Of a stretch of DNA of 64,000 nt, positions 45,085 through 57,228 are shown in pieces (within the stretch, counting starts at the first letter, position 1; every line of letters begins with the position of its first letter). This DNA is from Ampelocalamus luodianensis. Its lineage: Eukaryota; Streptophyta; Magnoliopsida; Poales; Poaceae. The position numbers and the translations under genes are program-made. Below the pieces are notes generated by a model. The model was not told the origin of the DNA. It ran no database searches and saw nothing but the letters and a program-made list of their open reading frames with translations. The stretch is from positions 45,907,715 to 45,971,714 of the forward strand of contig CM070635.1 of NCBI GenBank assembly GCA_036346255.1, read 5' to 3'.

Positions 45085-47270
45085 GATTAGATTATGAAAG
45101 AGAAGAGAGGAATAGGGGGCTGAATTGTTCATTCTATTGCAAGAGCCCAAAGGGTTATATATAGTGTACAAGAAACCCTAGACTGACTACAATTACAAGA
45201 CTACCCTTAATACATACATGACTATTACAATTTCTACCACTCATTTCACTACTATCCTTAACACCCCCACTCAAACTCAATGTGTATGCAATAGCATTGA
45301 ATTTAAAGACGACAACACTAAAATAAAAGATAAATTCGAAATCTGAGCTTGAAGATGTTATCGAAGCATGCAACTCTTGAATAAAAAATATCCTTCAACT
45401 CTTCACACACGAATGTTTTGATTTAGAGATGTTGAAATCGACAGGAATAGAGAGATAAGTCAAATCAAGCCGATGAAGAGAGAGATAGAGACGAGTACAC
45501 GAACCAGATCTGCCCACCCAATAAGTGAGGTGACAGTGTCGAATCTGGCACTCAATGAAGGCAAAGACGACGGGCTAGATCCACCCTCCCAAGATGTGAG
45601 GTGACAATGTCGAATCTAGCACTTGACAAAAACAAAGATGAAGAGTTGATGATAACGACAAAGAATGCCATTGGTCAAGAGTTACAATGATGCAGAGATG
45701 TGTAGCAAGATGGCTACAAGGGAGGACCAAGAGGGCAAAGTCGTATCAGCAACGATGATGGGGGTAACCACACTTGATCCAATGGACGGACTGTGACAAC
45801 CCAAAAGAAGGAAGAAGCAATCGGCTGATTGATAAAGGATATGATGAACTGGCATGACTTCGATGAACTCAAAGAGAGATGCAACAGACTTGGATGGACT
45901 CAATGGAAATCAAAGAAAAATAGACTTAAGATACTAGCAGCAGCAACAGTAGATATTAGCAGCAGGATACTTGCAGCATCAACGAACAAAGATACCAGTA
46001 TGAGTATCAGCAGATCAAAAGCAGTAATCACCCATACCCATACGAACTAGCAGATGAAGTCTAGGGTGCTGGAGCAGGAGTCGCTGGAGCGGCAGATGAG
46101 CTCCCGGCGTGGACCTCCAAGCGTCGAAGAGGAGACAGCCAGAAGAGGTGGTTCCGTGACGGGTAGGTCCTTGAGATAGCCAAACTCGGCGATGGGGCGC
46201 ATGATGCGGTGGAGGAGATCGGTGATGAAGACGAGGTGGGTCGACCTCTAGGCTCGATGTCGTGCTTGGAGGCAGTGTGAGGCAACACCGGTCAAGGAGG
46301 CAGAGCTGGGCGAGAATCGAGATGGATCCGGACTTCTCACGGGCGAGCAGGGTCCTCAACATTGAGCTCGCCTTCAACCGGATGCTGAGGGTCGAGATCG
46401 TCACGCGTGGATCCAGATCGGGATCAAGACCATCGGGGCAGATGCCCGGGTCGCTAGAGTAGAGGATCCGGTCGCGGCCCCGATCGCTGGAGCAGAGGAC
46501 ATGGATGGTGGCAACGAGCTGCACCAGATCCGGCAAGGATGAGGCCGGTGACGAAGTGAAGGCCCGGATCCGACGAAGAAGATGGCTCCCAGTGGTGGGA
46601 CACACAGATCTGGCACGGATCGAGATCGATCCGCTGGATCCCGTCACCCATCGTCGCGCCGACGGACGGATCAGCGGCTACGGATCTGGCGATGTCGTGC
46701 AGGTGGAGATGGCCGGTGCAGAGGGCGGCTGCGCGAGGGCATGACGAGGTGGGGCTGGCGGCCTTTTGGCGGCCTCGTAAGGTGGAGTCGGCGGCCAGGT
46801 GGGCCTTGGCCGACCGGATCCGGTGGTGATGAGGTGCTTGCTGCGGCTGAGATGATGAGTGATTGCTACTGCTGCTGAGCGATTTGGGATTTGGGAAGGG
46901 ATGTGCTGCTACTAAGACGAGGCAAAGAAGATGAAGACTGTTTGCTATTGCTACTTACATTAAGAAACTATAGATGCTAAAGATAAACATGAGATTGGGT
47001 GCTGCCCTAGGAGTAGATATTGTTCCTCCCGAGGGCAGCTTGGGTGGAAGAAGATGTAGGCTAGAGTTTAGATCTAGGCTTTATACCATGTTAGATTATG
47101 GAAGAGAAGAAGAGGAATAGGGGTTGAATTGTTCATTCTATTGCAATAGCTCAAGGGGCTATATATGGTGTACAAAAAACTCTAGACTAGGAACCTTAGA
47201 CTGATTACAATTACAAGACTATAACCCTAGACTGATTACAATTAATCAATCATAACCACCACCCTACTCA
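45085..47270 (-). mobile_element. Small non-autonomous LTR element (Copia-5, TRIM/LARD-like)
   Basis: LTRs of about 180 bp at 45085-45263 and 47089-47270 share ATTGTTCATTCTATTGCAA and GATTACAATTACAAGACTA. A perfect target duplication GAAAT lies at 45080-45084 and 47271-47275. The minus-strand tract AGTTTGAGTGGGGGTG (45279-45264) is the polypurine tract and TGGTATAAAGCC (47088-47077) a changed primer-binding site. The 1.8-kb interior has no recognisable gag or pol; the 210-aa frame at 46015-46647 is CG-rich and low-complexity, and frames exist on the other strand too. The left LTR has lost its TG end. Confidence 0.85.
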
Positions 47271-47275
47271 GAAAT

Positions 47276-48713
47276 AACCGTCGAAAAAAATCGTATGTCT
47301 AGTAGTTGATCCCGTGTGTGCAGCACAACATTTTATTGGCATATATGCATGGCTCCACAGTTGGTGTGCTAATTAGTTTAGCTTGATCACGTACCACGTA
47401 CATACGCGCAGGGATAGAGCATAGTGAGAACCAGTGGGCCGTCGCCCCCAAGCTTTTGTGGGGAAAAATTTTGAACACCATGTAGGCTTGATGAAGATAC
47501 CCTGGGTCAAGCAGGGAAGGAGTTGAACTAGTTGATGAAAATCCTTCAACAACTCATCTTTCACCCTTGCTTTTGCTTGAATTGGAACATCAGCAAAACC
47601 AAGATGAAGGGTAGCGAATAAATGAAGTCATATTTCGAGGTATTGAATTCTTAGAGCGAGATCCTGCATTATGCTGTGTACGCATTGTTTTTGCTTTGAT
47701 CTTTGCCTCTTGCCCTTTAGCCGGTTGGTCCCTTACGATTTTATTGAAGCTCCGTATCTGCGTACGCGTGTATTGGTTTGTTTCGGCCTGAATTCTAGAG
47801 CTCGATCCCGTTTACTTGTATGTAGGATACAGATACATGTAGTGACCAAATTAGATCAGATCGACCTCGCAAATTCTAACTAAGCCTAGACTAGTTTGGT
47901 CCATATGGTGCATGCACGTCCCTTTTGAGTAGACGCCGTTTGATTGGACGAAGCAATGATATTTTTTCCATGTGAAGAGTGTTATGACTTAATGCAGATA
48001 ATTCAAATATATACAAATACTCGACTGTTTCCATGTTGACCTTATTTTCCATGGAATATATACAAATGCTGATAATGGTGTTCAATGTTCATCCTGACCG
48101 AATGATAGAGTTTTCTAAGAGTAAGATATATAGAAGCATTGTTCTCGTGCAGAGAGAGAAGACCTCTATTCGGCAGAACAAAATATTCAGAAGTGCTAGT
48201 CATGAAACCAATCCAAAACGTGTATTTATTTCTGGGCGTCAAAGTTGGCCGACATTTTCTCCGACCACCGTGTTTGCGTGGAGTTTGGCGATGGCCGGCG
48301 CAGAAAAGGGAACTGATCCGGTATCCGCACGTTCACGGCCTGTGAGCACCGCGAGACGTGGAGATTGCCGCCCGCTTGGCGCCTCACCGCCGCAGCCCAC
48401 ACAGGGCCGACGAGAGACCAACGAACAACGGCCGAGGAAGATGGATGGCGAATAAAAACCGCGACCCACAAACGGCCACAAACAATTGGTCGCGGATGGC
48501 CGGATGGGAAACATGCCCAAGAGAAAGAAGACCGTCAGAAACAACAATGCATTTCTTGTTCTTTCTTGTGAGGAGAAACAATAATTTCCGTCTGTTGATA
48601 ACAGTTGCCAATTTATTACATGCTAAACTAGAGCAAATTATTTCTGACAAGAATGCAACGGAAGTAATCGTCGTCTATAACCAGGAGACAAAAGACGCTT
48701 GAAGTACTTGACC
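47276..48713. other. Intergenic region downstream of FMO
   Basis: Nearest the left edge a few codons of the broken gypsy integrase continue. The rest has no supported gene. Frames at 47373-47564 and 48033-48455 show no known domain. The FMO polyadenylation region must lie within 48300-48713 but no clear signal decides where. Confidence 0.4.
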
Positions 48714-51526
48714 CTACGGTGCACCAATGCTACTGCTCTCTTCTTCCCACCTATCTCGGTATCCCTCCTCGTCCATAGACCGGATGCACTCGAGAGCCTT
48801 CTCGTACATCTCGCACCTCCGTGCCTCCAGGCGGGGCTCGCCGACCTGGTCCGCCAGCCAGTCCATGTACTCCACCTGTTGGCAACAAACACGATCTCAG
48901 TCACCGCCGAGTTGGACTAAAAATTTCAGAAGCCGGGTGGTGCTATGCAGTGTGTAAAGGCGTTGCGCTTACCCATTCGGGCATCAGTTCGTGCGTGTGG
49001 CGTTTGGGCTTCCCGCTCTCCTCCATTCGCCGGTAGTGCTCTCGCACGGAGGCCAGCATGTCGCCCTCGCTCGGCAGCGTGGCTTTCCCCGACAGCACGC
49101 GGGCGACCCACTTGGACTCCAGCTCAAATGACTGGAAGATGATGGTCTGCACAAGCACACACAGCGTCGGCCGGTTTAGCAGCTAGCTCTATGCTGTGTT
49201 GTGGATTTGTGCTGTCTGAACAGTGAACAATGTAGGTGTGGCCTCTGTTAAATATTTGTCATATCTATCTGATGCCCTGTACCTTAGCTGGTAGCCCGAC
49301 GAAAGAGAGATTGGGCGCGTATTTTGGGGGGAAGACGTGCTTGTACAGAGGCCCGACACGGTTGTCGTCGACGGTGAGCCCATCCAGGTCCATGAACGGG
49401 AAATGGTAACGGTACCTGCACAGGCCAATTTCAGCACTGCCTAGTAAATACAGAGGCAGACGAGAAATGCAAAGGAGAGAAGAGACCATGCGTGACTACA
49501 GGTAGAAGAAACCATTTTACTTGGGTTTAATGAATCGTTACCCTGTGCAGTAAAGAATAGTATCTGCAGCCACTGCTGAACCTTCACTGAAACGCACTTG
49601 GCCATCATCTTGGATGCAAATTACCTGCTCATCAAACTGGTGTGTTAGTACTTACTACTTAGTACACACTGCCAATTATGCATGTTAACACTAAGGGAAA
49701 GAGATTCAAGAGGAGCTATGAAAGTTCAGAGTTTTTGAACCTCCGCGTGCATCCAGACATTCCGGTAGAGTTCAATTTTTCCCAGCCTGTCTTCGGAGTA
49801 TCTAGCTGCAATGTGCACTTCCTTGGCCACATGTGAGATCTCTCTAGCAATGTCAACTCCACTGGCTCCTAATCCTACAATAACAACAACCTGCAGAGAG
49901 AGTAGACCGTTTGGTCAAAGAACCTACATTTTTGTCTGCACGACAGTGATATCCTCTGATGTTCTCACGAGAATACGTACTACACACATGAAACGGCATT
50001 GTGCCTAGATGTACCCAACTGGAACTGATGAAGTCTTCGGCATACAAGAGGCGAAGGAAAAGTACCTGATCTCGAAATGGTTCCGGAATGCGATAGTTGT
50101 GGCTGTGCATCTGCTTTCCTCGCCACTTGTCAATTCCTGTAACGCACAAATTAACATTGCTCTCGTCTTATGTCACTGCAGTAGATTTTTTTTTTAGGAA
50201 ATTGCACTCAACAACAAGTATGTTGTCACTTGTTTCACAAAACCACAGAGTTTAGCAATACATTCACATAACGACACATATTTTGACAACTTGTTGCAGA
50301 TTGGCCCAACCTATGTAACGATGGGAGGACATGCAAAACGTCAGTTCGCTTTGGTGGCCCTGTTATCAAAACACATGATCTGTTTCTTAAGAACAGAGCA
50401 GACGCCGAGCCGCTCGTCTCTTTGAGCCCGAGTCCTAGGGATTGAGATGCGGTGCTGTCCTAGGAATCGAGCCGGAGAGCCAGGCAGTGTGGGCAGCTAA
50501 ATTAGTGTCGTGTAAGCTTGTTTGCAAGTGTGTATCTATGAAGTAAGGTGAACTGTTAAACCCTTTTGCTGGGATACTAAAGTTTGTAAGAACTATTGAC
50601 AAGTATGAAAGTTGCTTTATCTAGAAATGGAACTTATGTATGAACGCGGTTCTTGTATGAATGAAGAAATTCAATGCAATTTCAGAAATAATTTCTGCCA
50701 TAATGAACATTATCAGGTTTTGTGTGGTGCTGTTGCTGGTAACAACAACATCAAATTTTGTTGGTTGTGAATTGTGCTTCTCAAAGATGGAACTAGTAAT
50801 AGCACATCAGACCTGAGCAAGACGAAGAGGTTAGGGGAATGTGCAACAAGGTGTCAAAATATATGTGGTTATGTGAAACTATTGTTAAACCTGTGGTTTT
50901 GTGAAACAAGTGACAACATACCTATGGTTAAGTGCAATTTCTTCATTTTTTTAAAAAATCTGAGGCGAAAGTCTGAAAGATCGAGGGGCGCAAATGGCAC
51001 CTTGAAGCTTGGGCACCAGAGGTACCGTGCAGTGCCCGTTGCAGACCACGACGGCGTCGAAAACCTCCGCCGCCACACCAGCCTCCCCGCGCCACGCCAC
51101 ACTCCACTCCTCCCCCTGACCGAGGGGCCCCACGCGCAGCACCTCGGCGCGGAGCCTGACGTGCCGGTCGACGCCGGACTCCTCGGCGAACGCGTCGAGG
51201 AAGGCGAGCAACTCGCGATGTCCCGGGAACGCGCGGGGGTCGCCCGCAAAGACCCGGGCCGCGAGCGGGAAGCCCGAGAAGCCCATGAGCTCGCGCGGGA
51301 GGTTGGTGCGCAGCGACGCGTAGAGGCTGCCGTGGACGGCACCGCGGGCGGCCGGGTCGAGGCCCAGCGGGTCCGGGTCGGCGCGCGGGTCGTAGGCCCA
51401 GGTGCCCCCCACGCGGCCCGACCGCTCGAAGACCGTGACGTCGTGGCCCTCGCGGAGCAGCTCGCGCGCGGCCACCAGCCCGGCCGCGCCTGCGCCCACC
51501 ACAGCCACCCTGCGCGCGCGCGGCAT
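48714..51526 (-). CDS. Flavin-containing monooxygenase, FMO GS-OX-like, complete
   Basis: FAD- and NADPH-dependent oxygenase that adds oxygen to soft nucleophiles such as sulfur. Seven exons on the minus strand: 51526-51001, 50136-50066, 49890-49741, 49624-49542, 49415-49283, 49146-48973 and 48875-48714, all with GT..AG borders, giving 432 residues and a TAG stop, the usual size. The FAD site is VGAGAAG (G11, G13, G16). The FMO signature FxGxxxHxxxY appears as W180-x-G182-x3-H186-x3-Y190, with W replacing F. The NADPH site is GLGASG (205-210), followed by CTGY (275-278). Arabidopsis relatives S-oxygenate methylthioalkyl glucosinolates; grasses do not make these, so the substrate is unknown. 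The frame is intact. A Pack-MULE lies 221 bp upstream of the ATG and an inverted-repeat element fills most of intron 1. Confidence 0.93.
50196..50943. mobile_element. Inverted-repeat element in FMO intron 1
   Basis: The sequence starting GGAAATTGCACT at 50197 and running through CACTTGTTTCACAAAACCACA is repeated in reverse at 50840-50943 (ends GTGCAATTTCTT). The inverted repeats are about 95 bp with some 85% identity by eye. The 550-bp centre has no recognised coding. It lies within the 864-bp first intron. The flanking runs of T could be a target duplication but prove nothing. Probably a non-autonomous MULE-like or foldback element. Confidence 0.7.
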
Positions 51527-51747
51527 TCGTTCCGGGCGTGCCCGCGGCGTGCGTACACAAGTAAACTCGGAGACTCGGAGCGGTGTGGCCGTGGTGGGAG
51601 TAGCCGAGTAGGTGACGATACGAGAAAGAGAACTCAATCTTAGCTGTTGAACTGAACTCTTTTGGTGACTTTTACTGCACCTGCAAGGTTTTGTTGACTT
51701 GTGACAGTGTGCGTACCATTGAATTGAAAGCTAGCCATATCCATTGA

Positions 51748-52860
51748 GGCAAAATTTGATATATACCATGCCATGAAGATATGTTATCCAGTTTCATTAA
51801 ATTGGATGTATGCCACTCTACTTTCTGGCTCCTTTGAAATTTGTCATTATCTCTATTTTTCTCTTATTTTCTTTCTTTTTCTCTTATTTTCCAATCTATT
51901 TTATAGTGAAGTACCTCTTTTGCCCCTCTCCTATTCGGATTCATCCCCTTCTTCTCATCAGGCGCAACGCAAGAGGGGAAGATGGATGTTGCGGAAATCG
52001 GGATGAGTGGATTTGCGAGAGCGTGTCGTGGACCTCGTGGTGCCACGCTAACCATGTCGTTGGGGGCGTAGCCGCCGCCGTACCGATTTGTACCGGCAGG
52101 TGCGCGTGGCGACCCCGCACACCCGCGTCGTCTCCTGCGTGCGGTTCTCCCCCTGCGGCCGTCTCCTCGCAATAGCCTTCCTCGACAGCGCGGTCGTGTT
52201 GCTCTCCCCGTCCTCGCTCGCCATCATCGCCACCCTGCGCGGTCACGCTGACGGCGTCTCCGACCTCTCCTAGTCCACGGGCTCGTTCTACCTCTGCTCC
52301 GCCTCCGACGATTGCACCCGCCGCGTCTGGGACTTCCGACCCTAACTCGGGCGGCCAGCCCGCCGACCCCAACGTCGACCGCTACATTCGCGTGCTCAAG
52401 GAGCACACCAACTTCGTCTTCAGTGCCAACTTCAACCCGCATACCAGCTACCAAGTCGTCTCCGGGGGGTTCGACTGCACTGTGCGCATCTGGGACGTCA
52501 AGAGAGGCCGCTGCGTCCGCGCCATTGATGCGCACTTCGAGCCCGTCACCTCCGTGCACTTCATCCAGGATGGGTCGATCATTGTGTCGGGGAGCCATGA
52601 TGGATGCTGTGGAAATTGGGATGAGTGGATTGCATGGATGAGATGAAGGGGATGAATCCGAATATGAGAGGGGCAAAAGAGGTACTTTGCTTGGGAATAG
52701 ATTGGAAAATAAGAGAAAAGAAAGGAAAATAGGAGAAAAATAGAGATAATGGCAAATTTCGAAGGAGCCAGAAAGTCGAGTGGCATATATTCAATTTCAT
52801 AAAACTGGGTGGTATAGCTCAAAGTAGCATGTTTCTGAGTGGTATATATCAAATTTTGCC
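51748..52860. mobile_element. Pack-MULE carrying a WDR5-type gene fragment
   Basis: Inverted repeats of about 210-220 bp begin GGCAAAATTTGATATATACC and mirror each other at 51748-51960 and 52650-52860, including matched stretches GGATTCATCCCCTTC and TACCTCTTTTGCCCCTCTC. Flanks are ATCCATTGA (51739-51747) and TTCCATTGA (52861-52869), a 9-bp target duplication with one mismatch, as made by Mutator-like transposases. Between the repeats lies a broken WD40 gene piece and no transposase. The left end is 221 bp from the FMO start codon, so it occupies the FMO promoter region in divergent orientation. Confidence 0.9.
52060..52632 (+). pseudogene. WDR5-like WD40 repeat gene fragment captured by the Pack-MULE
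   Basis: Plus-strand reading: VSCVRFSPCGRLLAIA near 52130, LRGHADGVSDLS near 52240, FYLCSASDDCTRRVWDF near 52285, then in a new frame EHTNFVFSANFNPHTSYQVV (52401-52460), GGFDCTVRIWDVKRGRCVRA and IIVSGSHDG (about 52580). These are consecutive WD40 blades of the WDR5 subunit of COMPASS-like H3K4 methyltransferase complexes. The normal Trp codon after DLS is TAG here, and the frame shifts between 52345 and 52392, so no full blade set can be made. Only about 180 of some 320 residues are present. Confidence 0.85.
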
Positions 52861-52869
52861 TTCCATTGA

Positions 52870-55800
52870 ACCGAGGCACATTGTGCTACCTGCCTGTTTG
52901 ATATCACTACAGCTTTTCTGAAAAGCTTTTCGTTAACCTAAAAGGTACGATGTTTGGATATTTGATTTTTAGGTAGGTTTGTTGGAGCTTCTGAGTTGAA
53001 AAATATCTAAAATGCCCCTGAGATAAATAATAGCTTTCTTGATGTCGTTTAATGACACTTAATGATAATTGATGGCAATTAACTATAATTGACGGCAATT
53101 ACGTCAACTACTAACAATTAACGATAATTCACACACAAGTAAACCTTAACGACAATTAACAGCTATTAACAACAATTGGCACACAAATAAATCTTAAGGA
53201 CAATTAACGTAATTGATGGCAATTAACAACAATTGACCTAATTCAATGATACATAAATAATTCATCTATATAAAAAAAGAAAAAGAAAAAATGAACTATA
53301 TCAGAAAAAAAGAAGAAAAGAAAATGAAGGCAGTAGCAACAGAGAAGGAGGAGAGAGGATGGTGGCGTCATGAGGAGGAGGAGGGCGACAGAGGCACAGG
53401 CAGGTGGAGCCAGCGCGGCTAGGGTTAGCATTCGGACGTGCGGAGGAGGGGGGTTTTGTTCAATGGCAAGGGTGGGTAAATAACTCCAAACTCTAGGGGC
53501 AAACTCGAAAGACCATCCTACCGAAGCCGTGGGAAGCTACCCTGGGCGGCTTCCGACTTCCTCACGTTTGGGACGATTTTTGGCTTCTGCAAAAGTGGAC
53601 GGAGAAAGCCACCCGTTTGAGACGACTTCTGATTTTTCCGAACGAAATGTTGAAGATGGAACCGTCGCAAACAGGCCCTACAACTTCTTCTTCTTTTTAG
53701 GTGGCAACAGTGGGCAAGCTACCACCTGAACTCAATTTCATTACTTCAAAATCAATACAGCTTGTCCCATTGAATCGAGGCATGTGAATACCGGGGACTT
53801 GAGATCTTTCTATCCATTAAATTGAGACATGAATGCTAATGCAAAGCAAGTGCGCCCACCATGTTGAAACATGACCTTATAAAGATGCACTGCCTCCTAT
53901 CATATCTCAATATCCAAATACTTCGTAGTCTTCTCGCCATGACATCCTCTTATGATCTTATCCTAGCTCTCCTTGCAACTCTTACAAAGGTCGAAATGAG
54001 AGCGATAAGAACTTGGAGTCGTGCAAGCATGGGGGCTGTTGCATTGCATTGAGGAGACGGCGATGCTAGAGCATGTAGGCATGGGAGGTGTCGGGCTCAC
54101 GCGACACAAATTGACCACTTCACTCATTAGGGAAGCGACTAAGGTGCTAGGCAAAAAACAACTTTTTTGCGGCTTTGTCGTCAGGAATTCTCGAAGTGAT
54201 ACCTGAGTTCTTAGTGAGCGCATGATCATGCATCTTGCTGCCTTGCATCACACTTTTTTTAACGAGGAACAGTAAGGAGGCCCTACTGTATAATTGCATC
54301 ACAGACTCACGGAACCCTTGATACGTGTTGAAGACCTTATTCGGTTATTCTAGCTGTACTAATTTCTGTTACATCCATGGGATCCCCTTGGTGACTTGGT
54401 CCATTCCCTTCTCTTTCTACGGTGCATCCCTACTCACCTAACTTACTCCTGAAAAAAAATTCAGTGGGGGTGAGGTCCTACCTCATCCACCGTCTATCCG
54501 AGGTGATTGGCGGGGATCAACGGCTACTGGACCCTCATGGTGAGGCCCTCCCAGCAAATTTTCTTCCCTTACTCTCCTTGATTTTTCACTGTTGGTACTT
54601 CTCCATTCTCGGTTAAAAAAAAATGTATTAATAAATCTAGCCAGAGGCAGCATTTCACACCTATTTTCAGTTTATCACTTATCAGTTATGTCGGCACACC
54701 AAATGACAACTGAAACGCGAAGTGACGAGTAAAGATGAAGTACAATTGGACCCAGCTTTCTGACGTACGGCGGCTGCCGGCTAGTGCGCGCTACTGAGAA
54801 CTGCAGCACCGTCGCTGTGATGAACACATACACCGCAAACCTATATCCATCACGTGACCTCATGCATGGTCGTACCCCATATGGCGGGTACAAAGGCAGA
54901 CGTGGATTAAACCGCCAACTAGTTCAATGTCGTGTTTTGATATGGATTAAAAAAAAATATAGTTCTAACATGTCAGGTCGTCAACTGTCATCGTGCTCAG
55001 CGACACGATCTGAACTGTCGATATCCCGCTAGTTGATTCAACGGGCGTCAAAGAGGGTGAGAAAGACGAACGACCACCACCAACTTTAATTTTTAAGTAG
55101 TGGATATTAACACCTAGTTATTTTGCTAATCACGGTGCTTAATTTACCCTAGCTGTACTATGCCTGCCAAGGTCCAAGGAGAAACCATGCACCTAGCCCA
55201 CGGGTTTAAACCGGCTGGCCTTTTTTGAATCCATGCATGTGTTATCCAGGCACGGCTTCTTGTCCCATTTGACCATGGTGGCGGCTACGGAGAAAGCGGT
55301 GGCAGCGGCAGTGGCGTCTATGGAGGTATGGGTGGAGTCAGCAGGATGTTCGGTATGTTCGGGCATACTCAAAAATCAAAATAAAAAAATCCTGAGAACA
55401 GCTTTGCATTTTAGTCATATTCGTAGTATTTTTTGGTGTGCACCTTCTTAGAAGCCCAACCCACAACCCATAACTCGCTCGTGCTCCCACCAACCATCTC
55501 CATCTGCAATACTCCAACTCCTCCCTAATCTCCAACCCTAAATCCTTGATCCTCTCCTCTCCTCCCCCCACTTGGTCCTTGCGGCTCGGTGGCTCAAGTG
55601 ATCGTATGAGGCGGAGAGCAAAGCGGCGAGCAACACAACATGGCGCGGGAAGCGATGGGCGACGCGACACTTACCGACATCTGACCCACGAGAACTCGAG
55701 GCTTAATTTTTGGATTTCGATTGGAAAATATCCCTCCCTAAAGAATGAGGGGGAAAGCCCATGCTATGATGGCATGCTTTGGGCACTTTGATTTTGTTTT

Positions 55801-57228
55801 CATGTCAAACTTGATGCTATTCAATCGGACTGTAAATTGGATGGAGACTTTAGTGTGCGCACATCACGGCCAGCAATACATCACGGCAAGGCAGCGCAGG
55901 GCAGCCAGTAGGGTGAGTGGGCGGCCGACGACCTCACTAAGGCCAGCATTTTTGCATGTGTGCATGGTGGTGAGTTCACAGAAATTAATTTGTTCCTCAC
56001 GCGTCACATCCATTCATTTCTCCCTCTCTTTTAATGATGTAATATTTAATAGTGAAATACAGTTGCAATACTAAATCAGAATATGGAGCAACTTTTATTT
56101 TTTTTCTCACATTCAAATTATTATGTAAGTCATTTTTCAAATTTATTACTATAGTGATGACATGTGAAAAGATACTAGTAGACTATTACCTCTATTTTTT
56201 ACTTACGCTTTTGACTTCTAATTGACAAATTTCCAACTTCGTTAGGTGATGCGTAGTTTGAACTAATGATACCAGACGTTGCTTGGTGTGTGCTTTTCCA
56301 ATACTAAAATCCTAGCTCCGCCACTTTATGGAGGAAGCGGTGATGGTGGCATGGTCGGATCTAAGTTAAAGCTTAGGAGTGACCTGGAGGCTGAAGCCCA
56401 ATAACATCGTACGCATAACGCATATGATAATATACAAGGTGCACCCGTTATTTTTGGTCTGGATCGCCACTTATTACTTATTAGTGGCATCACAACGCAC
56501 GCCACGGGCTTTCCCTCTCCGTGTACGAATCGGTCCATTTTTCTTGCAGGCTTGGGCCGTAAGTACACATGGGTCAACTGTATATTGGATCTGAAGCGTA
56601 AACGTGGCACTTTTTTTTAATGTATTAGGCCATATCTTGGTGGACTTAATGCGTCCAATTGTCGTATATGGCCGACAAACGTAGTATTAGATCCAGATTT
56701 CTGAACAAGGAGGAGGTGAATTCTAGGCCGGTAGGGAAACAAATTAAATAGCCACACCATATTGGATGTGTAATTTAGCACACATGCCCTTGAAATGGAT
56801 AACTCAAATTACAATTCGTTGATATACATACCCCATAAAATAACTCAATTCACTAATATTCACAACTGTGGTTCATAAATATACATGCATATATGCCCTC
56901 GAAAAACTCAAATTACATTTTTGGTGAATACACATACCCATGATTAACTCAGATTACAACAATAAAAATGCACATGCACACGAATAATAAATAAATCACA
57001 AATGGATGCCCCAGCCCGAAGAAAATAAATATTTACGTCAGAAAATAACACAACCGGCCGGCGGGGAACCATGCATCTCGATCTCTTGATCATCCTCTAC
57101 TCAATTTATTTCACACGCACATACATTTACGAAAGTCGGATCAGATCTCCCGTCATGATGATAATTTATACAAGTCTTGCGTCTTAATTTATAGTGGGTG
57201 AGTGAGTGGTACTGTTCGTCTCTGGTGA
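52870..57228. other. Intergenic region between FMO and QWRF genes
   Basis: Contains an AT-rich stretch with repeated GACAATTAAC-type words (53040-53240), poly-T/A runs, a patch of quasi-repeated CTCAAATTACA words (56800-56960), and GGT-rich sequence near 55270-55330. Small open frames (for example 50-110 aa at 55338-55670 and 55745-56074) show no known domains. No exon, RNA gene or bounded transposon could be supported. Confidence 0.4.

Noticed and set aside
46015..46647. 210-aa frame (minus) inside Copia-5
   Set aside because: Low-complexity CG-rich sequence with overlapping plus-strand frames; no gag motif.
50869..51643. Plus-strand 289-aa frame over FMO exon 1
   Set aside because: Shadow of the minus-strand coding exon, which carries the FAD-binding motif.
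52890..53690. Possible hAT element bounded by CCTGTTTG and CAAACAGG
   Set aside because: Only about eight bases pair at the ends and no matching target duplication is seen.
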